A program made the position numbers and the translations under genes. Shown here piece after piece: positions 16,224 to 24,194 of a stretch of DNA of 36,848 nt; the first letter of the stretch is position 1, and each line of letters opens with the position of its first letter. Where the stretch lies: positions 1-36,848 of the forward strand of contig CAIWMA010000196.1 of the NCBI GenBank assembly GCA_903913645.1. Direction: 5' to 3'. Under the pieces are notes generated by a model. That model was not told the DNA's origin. It did no database searches and was given only the letters and a program-made list of their open reading frames with translations. This DNA comes from an uncultured Bacteroidales bacterium. GTDB lineage: Bacteria > Bacteroidota > Bacteroidia > Bacteroidales > UBA4417.

Positions 16224-17561
16224 TTATTTGCCATTGCGAAATGCTATCACTGAGAGCATCATTACTATTACCATCAGCGAAAACGCTATTATCCAAATAC
16301 CGGTAGCAGAAGTTGAAGCAGAAATTCTTTCGTTCCGGATTACTTTGGCTTTTCTTGCATTTGAAATTGAATCAGTATTATATAATTCCGAATACGTTTG
16401 GGCAAACAAATCCTGCAGGCTGTCGGCAGTGCTGAAATTGTGCAGAATGGCGTTGGCTTGGGCCAGGTTCCGATAGTTTTCGAGTAACTCGTACTTAGCA
16501 TTTATTTTTATCGTTATCTGAAGACTCTTCATTAAGTAACCAAAAGCTTTATCCATTTCATTGAGCTCAATTAAGTTTCGGCCTATCGAAGTCATAATAG
16601 AAGAAGCCTGACGTATATTTTGAGTATCCTCATTCCTTTTCAATAGTTTCTGTAAAATCTCAATTGATTTTGAATACTCTTTCTGTGATGCATATATTTC
16701 AGCCATGGTCGAAAGAGTTTGATCAATATTAAAAGCATCATCACTTTCATCGCTTTTCTCGAGAGCAAAATTCAGGTATTTCATTGCAATTTCAGGCTTT
16801 TTCATATGCCAGTAAACAAACCCGAGGTTGCTGTTTGCCATGATTTCCTGGTATTTGTCTTTCAGCTCAACCGCCAGTTTTAATGCCTCCGAAAAATCAG
16901 CTATGGATTTATCATATTGCTTGAGATATTCAAATTCGGCACCCCTGTTGGTATAACTTGCCATCAATCCCGGCTTATACAATTGGTGGGTATAAATTTT
17001 AATACACTCATTGGTAAGAATAAGTGCGGCTTTAACTTCTCCTTGATAGATTAATATATCAGCCATATTTTCTTTTGAGATGGCTACCCCAATTTCATCG
17101 TTTAGTTTAGCATCAATATCAATCGAACGCTGGTAGAATTTCAATGCCTCTGAATATTTCCCGGTTTCCTGCGAAACAAGGCCAAGGTTATTGTAACAGG
17201 CCGACATTCCTTTACGATCACCAATTTTGGAAAATAGTTCTAGAGCTTGCCTGTAACATAGCATAGCCGAATCCGTACTTCCAATAAAAAACCAGCATAC
17301 TCCTTCGTTTTTCTTTGCCAATGCTTTGCCCGGCAGGTAATTACTTTTATCCGAGAGTTCAAAGGCCTGCCTCGAAAAGTCCAGGGACTTAAACCTGTCG
17401 GTCTTTCTGTAAACAACAGATATTTCATTCATCAGATCAATTTTCTCACTTCCTTTAGCTTGCTTCATGCGGGCAATCAAAGGTGCTGCTTCATCCTGCG
17501 CCATAATCAGCACAGCATAAGCCAGCAAGAGAATAATGAGTATGATTTTCTTTCGAAACAT
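16224..17561 (-). CDS. Exported TPR protein with C-terminal membrane anchor and no output domain
   Basis: A 445-residue protein. A signal peptide or first membrane helix (KIILIILLLAYAVLIMA) is followed by about nine TPR units (for example MSACYNNLGLVSQETGKYSEALKFYQRSI near residue 145) and a membrane helix near the end (TGIWIIAFSLMVIVMMLSVIAF), with only four residues after it. This is the sensor half of the large Bacteroidota group of periplasmic-TPR histidine kinases and regulators, but the usual coiled coil and kinase or DNA-binding domain is missing. No remnant of one is apparent in the 39 bases to the next gene. Confidence 0.82.
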   Translation of the reverse strand: MFRKKIILIILLLAYAVLIMAQDEAAPLIARMKQAKGSEKIDLMNEISVVYRKTDRFKSLDFSRQAFELSDKSNYLPGKALAKKNEGVCWFFIGSTDSAMLCYRQALELFSKIGDRKGMSACYNNLGLVSQETGKYSEALKFYQRSIDIDAKLNDEIGVAISKENMADILIYQGEVKAALILTNECIKIYTHQLYKPGLMASYTNRGAEFEYLKQYDKSIADFSEALKLAVELKDKYQEIMANSNLGFVYWHMKKPEIAMKYLNFALEKSDESDDAFNIDQTLSTMAEIYASQKEYSKSIEILQKLLKRNEDTQNIRQASSIMTSIGRNLIELNEMDKAFGYLMKSLQITIKINAKYELLENYRNLAQANAILHNFSTADSLQDLFAQTYSELYNTDSISNARKAKVIRNERISASTSATGIWIIAFSLMVIVMMLSVIAFRNGK

Positions 17562-17590
17562 CTTTATAGCGTGTTGATTAACAATTAGAA

Positions 17591-18505
17591 TTATTCAAGC
17601 ATAAAGTAATACTGGATTTTATTGAACAAGTCTTCATGAATTAAAGGAATCGATTTAATCTGTTGAATGGATGTGTATTTTCCCAGGATGACCCGCTGAT
17701 CCACAATTGCTTTGGCGGTATAATAATCCATATAAGGATGCTTTTTCAATTCATCTGTTCGCACGGTATTTATATTAATTTTTTTTATCTCACCCGGATT
17801 TACATCGCACTTTGCTTCAATATTATCAAATCTTTCCTGGTCAAATCCATACACTTCGAGCAGCTGATTTTTGCTGTAGAAACCACCAAGAAGGGTACGG
17901 TATTTAATAATTCGTTTGGCGAACGACGGACCAATTCCATATAAAGTCAGCAAGGTTACAGAATCGGCTGTATTCAGATCGACCAGCACTTTTTTCTTAA
18001 TTTCTCTTACTTCAGGTTTACGGTCAGCATATTCGTTTTTTTGCTCCGGAATTGAGATGTAAGGCTCCAGTATTTCATATTCTGATGGTGAAATGCAGAA
18101 CATCCGTTTAAAATCTTCCTTTTTATAAAACTTCCCTCCCTTAGCCTCGTATTTCTTGATTACTTTGATCTGCCAGTCTTTGAGTCCCATCCTGCTCCAT
18201 TGCTCGGATGGCAGTAAGTTTGGGTTAAAAACAAAAGGTGTAATTTTATTTTCTGCAACCGATCGGTCCATTTGCTGGAAGTCGAGCCTGCGGGCATCAT
18301 CAGCCGAATCGGCGGAATATTTCAAACTGAATTGAAACTGCTCAATTTCTTTTGAAAATTTCAAAAACTCATCAGAATTATCTTTAAACGTAACTCTGAC
18401 CAAGTAAGGATAGGCAAGCACCGCAATTATCATAGCTATAACAACTATAATGCCTGTACGCTCTCCTTTGTTAAAATTAAAATAACTCTTTAAATCCTCA
18501 AGCAT
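17591..18505 (-). CDS. ComEA-like helix-hairpin-helix protein, membrane-anchored
   Basis: A 304-residue protein. An N-terminal membrane segment (GIIVVIAMIIAVLAYPYLV) is followed by a linker and three helix-hairpin-helix regions: one near residue 120 (NPNLLPSEQWSRMGLKDWQI), one with the classic VDLNTADSVTLLTLYGIGPSFAKRII, and a third with ININTVRTDELKKHPYMDYYTAKAI. These motifs bind DNA non-specifically. In naturally competent species ComEA captures incoming DNA, but such proteins are also common without known competence. The frame extends to a TTG at 18547; the ATG at 18505 gives the N-terminus typical of the group (MLEDLKSYFNFNKGERTGI). Confidence 0.85.
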   Translation of the reverse strand: MLEDLKSYFNFNKGERTGIIVVIAMIIAVLAYPYLVRVTFKDNSDEFLKFSKEIEQFQFSLKYSADSADDARRLDFQQMDRSVAENKITPFVFNPNLLPSEQWSRMGLKDWQIKVIKKYEAKGGKFYKKEDFKRMFCISPSEYEILEPYISIPEQKNEYADRKPEVREIKKKVLVDLNTADSVTLLTLYGIGPSFAKRIIKYRTLLGGFYSKNQLLEVYGFDQERFDNIEAKCDVNPGEIKKININTVRTDELKKHPYMDYYTAKAIVDQRVILGKYTSIQQIKSIPLIHEDLFNKIQYYFMLE

Positions 18506-18664
18506 ATACAGCTCTTTTGACAAACACTGTAAATGAGACAAATTCAAGCAATTATAGTAATAATGCTATTCCCGGGTTAATAGTATTCAAACAGCTGGTT
18601 CAGCAGGTTAAGTTAAATGATTAAAACGAATAATTAATGCACATCAACTCTTCTTAGTGACTCG

Positions 18665-18699
18665 TTCACAATTCGTTATTCACTTTTCTCTATTCACTC
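18665..18699. repeat. Heptamer-period array overlapping a permease 3' end
   Basis: Phased TTCACAA, TTCGTTA, TTCACTT, TTCTCTA, TTCACTC. The fourth unit contains the permease stop codon (minus strand TAG at 18692-18690) and the fifth is coding, so the array reaches into the last codons. Confidence 0.65.
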
Positions 18700-20141
18700 T
18701 TTTGCCCCCACTTCTTCCAGATATAGAACACAGGTAATCCCATAAGCACAATTATTAATCCCGGCCAGGTATAATTAGGTTTGTAGATTAGCAGGACAAA
18801 CATTATAAGAGAAGCAGCTGCCATATAAATCACCGGGACAATTGGATAGCCGAAAGTCTTATACGGACGTTCCACGTCAGGTTGTTTTTTGCGAAGTGCA
18901 AATATGCCGGCGATTGTGAGCACATAAAAAATCAAAACTGCAAATACAACATAATCGAGCAGGTTAGAATAAGTTCCTGACAAACAAAGCAGCGAAGCCC
19001 AAACAGCCTGAACTTTAAGCCCGGCGGCAGGCACAGCTTTATCGTTCAATTTCCCTGCACTTTTGAAGAAAAGATTATCTTTAGCCATGGCATAATAAAC
19101 CCTGGCACCGGAAAGTATTAGTCCATTGTTGCAACCAAACGTTGATATCACAACAAAAGCTGCCATTAATAAAGCGGCCATTGAACCGAATAATCCGAAC
19201 ATTGAAGCAGATCCAAGGCGGTCATTAGCTGCATATTGAATTCCTTTTTCAAAAACACCCGCTCCATCTGCTACTCCACGAAGGGGAAGGGCATTCAGGT
19301 ATACAAAATTAGCGAGTATATAAAGTATGGTAACAAGTGTAACTCCTGTAACCAGGCTTAACGGAATGTTCCGTTTCGGATTTTTTACTTCGGCTGCGGC
19401 AAATGTGATATTATTCCAGGAATCAGATGAAAACAGCGAGCCTACCATAGCTACTCCGATTGCAGCAATCAACGCCCAGCCACTCAAGATCGAACCATCC
19501 ATGGCAACAGGTTTCCAGAAATAGCTGCTATTCATTGCCACAGCTTCCGGGTTGCCGGCAAAAAACAATCCAAGTACAATAAATCCAATCAACAAAGCCA
19601 CTTTGATAATTGTAAATACATTCTGCACCCATTTACCGTTGCGGATTCCCTGCAAATTATTTAACGTAAGCACCAGGATCATTGTTATTGCTAACAAATG
19701 AACAGAACTGATTTTCAGTATTCCAAGGTTGAGCAAAATATTAGTTTCGGAAAACCAGGGAATAAGCACACCGGCAAATTTGGCGAAAGCCATGGCAACT
19801 GCAGCAATTGTACCGGTTTGAATTACTGTAAAAAATGTCCAGCCATACAGAAAGCCAGCTAATGGATTGAATGCTTCGCGAAGATAAACGTATTGCCCTC
19901 CGGCTTTCGGCATCATGGAAGCCAGCTCGCCATAACTAAGTGCGGCAAAAATGGTCATAACACCGGTGATTATCCAAACTATAAGCATCCATCCCGGAGC
20001 TCCCACATTGCGTGCAATATCAGCACTTACAATAAAAATACCCGACCCGATCATTGAACCAGCTACCAGTGCGGTGGAATCAAGAAATCCAAGGCTTTTT
20101 TTGAATTCAGTTTTCGTCAATTTCGAATCTACACTTTCCAT
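18690..20141 (-). CDS. APC superfamily amino acid permease (LAT-like)
   Basis: A 483-residue, twelve-helix transporter of the amino acid-polyamine-organocation superfamily. Helix 1 carries the unwound substrate motif ALVAGSMIGSGIFIVSADIAR, followed by GAPGWMLIVWIITGVMTIFAALSYGELASMMPKAGGQYVYLREA, characteristic of the L-type/SteT-like branch. AAEVKNPKRNIPLSL marks the helix 6-7 region. It probably exchanges neutral amino acids. It is followed in the same direction by a second permease from another branch, 45 bases away. Confidence 0.9.
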   Translation of the reverse strand: MESVDSKLTKTEFKKSLGFLDSTALVAGSMIGSGIFIVSADIARNVGAPGWMLIVWIITGVMTIFAALSYGELASMMPKAGGQYVYLREAFNPLAGFLYGWTFFTVIQTGTIAAVAMAFAKFAGVLIPWFSETNILLNLGILKISSVHLLAITMILVLTLNNLQGIRNGKWVQNVFTIIKVALLIGFIVLGLFFAGNPEAVAMNSSYFWKPVAMDGSILSGWALIAAIGVAMVGSLFSSDSWNNITFAAAEVKNPKRNIPLSLVTGVTLVTILYILANFVYLNALPLRGVADGAGVFEKGIQYAANDRLGSASMFGLFGSMAALLMAAFVVISTFGCNNGLILSGARVYYAMAKDNLFFKSAGKLNDKAVPAAGLKVQAVWASLLCLSGTYSNLLDYVVFAVLIFYVLTIAGIFALRKKQPDVERPYKTFGYPIVPVIYMAAASLIMFVLLIYKPNYTWPGLIIVLMGLPVFYIWKKWGQKSE

Positions 20142-20186
20142 ATTACTATTTTACTTGAATTAAATCACATCTGTGTCTGAATGTTT

Positions 20187-21662
20187 TCAGTCATTTCTAT
20201 GCCGCAATTTGCTATGTTTTACACTATAAGTAAAGTAGACAACAAATCCTATGGCCATCCATATGAATAAACGGGTCCAGTTTGCCCAACCCAGCCCGAA
20301 AATCATGGCGCCACAAACCAAAATACCTAATATAGGAACCAGAGGAACCAGTGGCGTTCTGAAACCTCTTTTAAGTTCAGGGCTTTTAACACGCATAATC
20401 CAAACTCCAGCTGAAACAAGCATAAATGCAAATAACGTTCCTATACTCGTCATATCGCCTACAATATCTTGGGGAACAAAACAGGCAAATACCCCAACGA
20501 ATGCAAAGAATAGCAGATTGGATTTATAAGGTGTCCGGAATTTAGTATGCAAATCAGAGAATATTTTAGGCACCAAACCATCCCTGCTCATAGTGTAAAA
20601 TACACGTGATTGTCCATATAACATCACCAGTATAACCGATGAAAAACCAGCTAAAATAGCCACAGTAACAAGTTTTGCCAACCAGCCGAATCCCGACATA
20701 TACGTTTGAATGGCAAATGTTACAGACGCTTCTTTTCCGACAGTGCGGAAGTCGTTCAATGAGGCCACTCCTGTTAAAACATATGAAAATAAAATGTACA
20801 GAATGGTGCATATGGCTAAAGAGCCAAGAATTCCTATCGGCAACGCTTTCTTAGGATTTTTGGTTTCCTGCGCAGCTGTAGAAACGGCATCAAAGCCAAT
20901 AAAAGCAAAGAAAACAACTCCTGCAGCACCAAGTATCCCCATTATGCCGCCAAAATTATGTGGTACACCCTGAGCATCAACAAAAGTTGTTGCTTGCGGA
21001 ATAAATGGAGTATGGTTAGCCGGATTAATAAATGACCAGCCAAAAATGATAAACAAAATCACAATGCTTACTTTGGCAATTACAATGATTGAATTTACAA
21101 GTGCCGATTCGCGGGCACCCCGGATAAGCAAAACCGACAAAAGAAAAATGATAAATAATGCAGGAATATTCATGATGCCATGAACTCCAAGTGTACTGAC
21201 CTCGAAAGGGGAATGGCTCCACTGATAAGGAATACTGGTGTCAAAATATCCCAGCAATTTATTTAAATATTCACTCCAGGCTATACTAACTGTAGCAGCA
21301 CCTAAAGCATATTCCAGTACTAAATCCCAGCCGATTATCCAGGCTACCAATTCGCCCATTGTTGCGTAGGAATAAGTATATGCACTCCCGGCAACCGGAA
21401 TCATGGAAGCAAATTCAGCGTAACAAAGCCCGGCAAAGGCACAACCTATACCTGCAACAATAAAACCAAGAGTTACAGATGGACCGGCATTATTGGCAGC
21501 AGCAGCGGCTGTTCGTACAAACAAACCAGCTCCTATAATTGCACCAATACCTAATGTTATCAGACTGAATGCTGTGAGTGACCGTTTTAAACCATGAGAG
21601 CTATCACTGACTTCTTCCATCAGTTCTTTAATCGGTTTAACAGCGAATAATTTGTTAGTCAT
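20187..21662 (-). CDS. APC superfamily amino acid permease (CAT-like)
   Basis: A 491-residue, twelve-helix transporter resembling the cationic amino acid branch (YfnA/YhdG-like). The cytoplasmic N-terminus is followed by ITLGIGAIIGAGLFVRTAAAAANNAGPSV, then GCAFAGLCYAEFASMIPVAGSAYTYSYATMGELVAWIIGWDLVLEY with the glutamates typical of this branch, and FFAFIGFDAVSTAAQETKNPKKALPIGI. It lies directly upstream of the LAT-like permease in the same orientation, probably one transcript. Confidence 0.9.
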   Translation of the reverse strand: MTNKLFAVKPIKELMEEVSDSSHGLKRSLTAFSLITLGIGAIIGAGLFVRTAAAAANNAGPSVTLGFIVAGIGCAFAGLCYAEFASMIPVAGSAYTYSYATMGELVAWIIGWDLVLEYALGAATVSIAWSEYLNKLLGYFDTSIPYQWSHSPFEVSTLGVHGIMNIPALFIIFLLSVLLIRGARESALVNSIIVIAKVSIVILFIIFGWSFINPANHTPFIPQATTFVDAQGVPHNFGGIMGILGAAGVVFFAFIGFDAVSTAAQETKNPKKALPIGILGSLAICTILYILFSYVLTGVASLNDFRTVGKEASVTFAIQTYMSGFGWLAKLVTVAILAGFSSVILVMLYGQSRVFYTMSRDGLVPKIFSDLHTKFRTPYKSNLLFFAFVGVFACFVPQDIVGDMTSIGTLFAFMLVSAGVWIMRVKSPELKRGFRTPLVPLVPILGILVCGAMIFGLGWANWTRLFIWMAIGFVVYFTYSVKHSKLRHRND

Positions 21663-21717
21663 GTGAAAGGATTTGGAGTTATTTTTAGAATAAAACTACT
21701 ATTAGATTGGTAAGCAG

Positions 21718-22983
21718 CTACTTCAGCAACTGCATTCCGACAGCGCAAGTTAAACATTTTTTGTTTTCGCAATATTGCGATTTCAATTCAATCAGCGATT
21801 GGGAGGTTGCGGCATTTTCAGCAGCAACTCCTATTTCAGCCCATTTTCGTATAAAGGCATTGTTTTCAGGTTTTACAGCCATCAGTAAATCAACTGCTTT
21901 TTCAATCATTGCCGTATCGCGTTTCCACCTTCCGTAAGCAACAAGTATAGGAGCTACAAGGTTAATAATCAGCAGATCAATGGAGGCAAATCCAAGAGTT
22001 TTACGTTTTGGAGCAGATGGTTTGTCAAAAACAAAATGTGTATTCCAGTATTCAGAAGCCTCAGCACCAAAAAGTTTACGGTACGAATTTACATCATCTG
22101 AATTAAATAATTCGCTTATAATAGATCCGGAATGATGTATGATTGAAGCAAACTGAGCTAAACGAAGCGTCGGGAAATTCCCCGGATGCAAGCGCATAAA
22201 CCGCCACAAATGTGCATCAATAGGCGTAAGCTCAAACTTATTTTTCAGAAATTCATATTCTTTCTTCAACTTCTGCGGATACTCATCCGTAAAGGAACTT
22301 CCGAGCATGCCGGCTTGTCCGAAAACCATGGCTTCAACCTGGAATAAATCATCAGCGTGTTTTGCCAAAAATGGATATGGTAAAGATTGGGCAAGCATCC
22401 CGAATGCCTGGTTATTCAACTTAAATCCCATATTGCGGGCAAGTAAGCGATAAAATGTAAGTGCCCAATCATTGTTGGTTATTGCAAGGACCTGTTCTAC
22501 CAAAAGCGCTTTTCGTTCGAGTCGATCAATCAGAATCCTTTCCAGCCATGCATTCCTGATAAAAGGATCAACGCGCAAGATCATTGTTTCGCAAGGTATC
22601 CATTGCCTGGAAGCCATAAAACACAGGTAATTCTTCCAGGCATTTTCATTATAATGCCCATCAAGTTCAAGAGTTGGAATCGCTGATCCGTCGCTGCGGA
22701 AAACCGGCATGTCATCCCGAAACACCACATGAAGAACAACATTATCATAGCTTTTATCAGATTGGTGGTTATGACGTTTCCAATCGGAGGATTGAATATG
22801 GATTTCAATGTTTCCGGCCCATAAGGTTTCCCCTATCCTGATTTTTCCATTAAAGAAATCAGGTCCGGAATCAGTATTATGAACCCCGGGATGCAAAACC
22901 TCTAGCTTTTCGCCGGTTTGAAGAACCAGATCATGCGAATAAAGCCGGTATTGCCAGATATAATGCAGGAATTCCTCTGTCAT
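21718..22983 (-). CDS. DUF2851 family protein
   Basis: A 421-residue protein of a family found almost only in Bacteroidota. It begins with the conserved TEEFLHYIWQYRLYS, then VLHPGVHNTDSGPDFFNGKIRIGETLWAGNIEIHIQSSDWKRHNH, whose DSGPDFFNxxI-GNIEIHxxSSDW pattern resembles a nuclease-like core. The C-terminus has a CXXC-like pair (ENKKCLTCAVG). Function is unknown. A TATATTTG element lies five bases from the ATG. It is upstream of the two permeases, 55 bases away. Confidence 0.88.
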   Translation of the reverse strand: MTEEFLHYIWQYRLYSHDLVLQTGEKLEVLHPGVHNTDSGPDFFNGKIRIGETLWAGNIEIHIQSSDWKRHNHQSDKSYDNVVLHVVFRDDMPVFRSDGSAIPTLELDGHYNENAWKNYLCFMASRQWIPCETMILRVDPFIRNAWLERILIDRLERKALLVEQVLAITNNDWALTFYRLLARNMGFKLNNQAFGMLAQSLPYPFLAKHADDLFQVEAMVFGQAGMLGSSFTDEYPQKLKKEYEFLKNKFELTPIDAHLWRFMRLHPGNFPTLRLAQFASIIHHSGSIISELFNSDDVNSYRKLFGAEASEYWNTHFVFDKPSAPKRKTLGFASIDLLIINLVAPILVAYGRWKRDTAMIEKAVDLLMAVKPENNAFIRKWAEIGVAAENAATSQSLIELKSQYCENKKCLTCAVGMQLLK

Positions 22984-22987
22984 GATA

Positions 22988-23019
22988 CAAATATAAGGGA
23001 AAACAAAATTCCTTCCAAA
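22988..23019 (-). promoter_or_regulatory. Promoter at the DUF2851 start codon
   Basis: On the minus strand, a -33 TTTG (23019-23016), 20 bases of spacer and a -7 TATATTTG (22995-22988). The final G is five bases before the A of the ATG at 22983, so the transcript should be leaderless or nearly so. Confidence 0.65.
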
Positions 23020-23329
23020 GCTTTTTATTTCAGAAATTGCATGAATTACAAATCCTCCAAAACATGGATACCAAGGTAAAACCTATTGGATAATTATTAT
23101 TATCATAGAAATTCAATAAACTAAAAGACTAAAAATACTACCCAAATAACAGAATATAGTATGCAAGTGTAAATTAACTTACCTCAATGAAACCTTTTAA
23201 TTAGTCAATAAATTGATTTCTATTACCTTACATTATTTTATAACAAATCCATGTTAAAGTATTGTTAATATATCATTTAGTCGCTATCTTTGCACCTAAT
23301 AGATCATATATTAAGTACCATTACGACGT
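22996..23329. other. AT-rich intergenic region between divergent genes
   Basis: A gene-free stretch of over 300 bases between the DUF2851 gene (minus) and the coiled-coil/zapA operon (plus). It holds the two promoters, one at each end. The middle (about 23040-23250) is AT-rich with no hairpin, open frame or repeat that I could support. Confidence 0.6.
23261..23291 (+). promoter_or_regulatory. Promoter of the coiled-coil/zapA operon
   Basis: The best-formed promoter in the window: ATTG (23261-23264), a spacer of exactly 19 bases, then TATCTTTG (23284-23291). Transcription is expected near 23296, giving a leader of about 34 bases before the ATG at 23330. Confidence 0.7.
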
Positions 23330-23626
23330 ATGGAAGATTTGAGCGACCTGGTTAAAGGGCTGGATATCAAAAGCAGGCAACTGGCACTCAAACACAAAAA
23401 GCTTAAAAATGACTTTGAACAACTTCAAAAAAAACATACCGAAACTGAAAATAACATAACTCAACATAAGCAAACCATTTTAGAACTAGAAAAACAAATA
23501 CAAATACTAACAATAGCAAAATCAATCCCAACCGGCAAGGAGTCATCCATAGCCAAGAAGAAGATAAATGAATTACTGCGGGAACTTGATACATGCATTG
23601 ATCTTTTAAACAATAAAACAATATAA
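23330..23626 (+). CDS. Small coiled-coil protein in the zapA operon
   Basis: A 98-residue protein without signal or membrane segment. Residues about 15-62 form a long coiled coil with regular hydrophobic spacing (RQLALKHKKLKNDFEQLQKK, TILELEKQIQILTIAKS). A short conserved-looking helix follows (KKKINELLRELDTCIDLLNN). It lies six bases before zapA on the same transcript. Small coiled-coil genes at this position recur in Bacteroidota; a ZapB-like role in bridging ZapA to other division proteins is inference from size, fold and position, not sequence similarity. Confidence 0.8.
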   Translation: MEDLSDLVKGLDIKSRQLALKHKKLKNDFEQLQKKHTETENNITQHKQTILELEKQIQILTIAKSIPTGKESSIAKKKINELLRELDTCIDLLNNKTI

Positions 23627-23632
23627 TAGCCT

Positions 23633-23926
23633 ATGGCAGACGAATTACCAATCACCATTACCATAGCAGGAAGGCCTTACAGGCTCACCATCAGTCGTAA
23701 TGAAGAGGAAATTATTCGTAAAGCTGCGAAACATATTGAAGGACAAATAAGTCATTATGCAGGAAACTTTAAATACAGCGATAAACAGGATTTACTGGCA
23801 ATGGTAGTATTACATTTCGCTACCATGGCTATTAATAACCAGGAGGAAGTATCATTTGTAACTAACAATTTCTCGCCTACATTAACTAACATCGACAGCA
23901 TATTGACCGAAGCCTTAAAAGACTGA
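23633..23926 (+). CDS. zapA: Cell division protein ZapA
   Basis: A 97-residue ZapA that bundles FtsZ filaments at the division site. It has the N-terminal fold ITITIAGRPYRLTISRNEEEIIRKAAKHIEGQI, where the RPYRL-I-xxEE-IRKAA pattern is diagnostic, and a central helix DKQDLLAMVVLHFATMAINNQE. The C-terminal coiled coil is short. It is preceded by a small coiled-coil gene and followed 31 bases later by a 6S RNA gene, the same neighbour as in Proteobacteria. Confidence 0.92.
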   Translation: MADELPITITIAGRPYRLTISRNEEEIIRKAAKHIEGQISHYAGNFKYSDKQDLLAMVVLHFATMAINNQEEVSFVTNNFSPTLTNIDSILTEALKD

Positions 23927-23957
23927 TGCTCAACGTTCTTTGAAAATTATTAGGATT

Positions 23958-24165
23958 AAAACCCGCGTTAATTCAATCCGTTTGGAAACTCAACATATTT
24001 ACAATCGGGCTAAGCTATTGAAATAACAGGACAGGCCTTACCTTATACCTCCGCGTATAAGGATTCTCTACGGGGAACATTGGAAGTCCGACGATTTCAG
24101 GCAGCCTAAACTTGTCGTTTTTGGGGTTTCCCAAAATGCATGAATTAACTGCGGGTTTTTTCTTT
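23958..24165 (+). ncRNA. ssrS: 6S RNA
   Basis: A gene-free 268-base gap between zapA and rny holds a structured RNA of about 205 bases. Bases 23958-23975 (AAAACCCGCGTTAATTCA) pair with 24141-24159 (TGAATTAACTGCGGGTTTT) over 18 pairs with one bulged base. The stem is followed by a T-run (to 24165), so it also serves as terminator. Inside are a hairpin CCTTATAC/GTATAAGG (24041-24062) and TTTTGGG/CCCAAAA (24118-24135), with a large open middle. A long closing stem, open bulge and position after zapA are the marks of 6S RNA, which binds RNA polymerase holoenzyme in stationary phase. I did not test it against a covariance model. Confidence 0.82.
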
Positions 24166-24194
24166 TATCTTCAAGCTATACCTTACCCGGTTAT

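Noticed and set aside
18690-21662. The two adjacent permeases considered as a recent duplication
   Set aside because: Their first helices and helix 6-7 regions belong to different APC branches (LAT-like and CAT-like), and no long shared sequence is seen.
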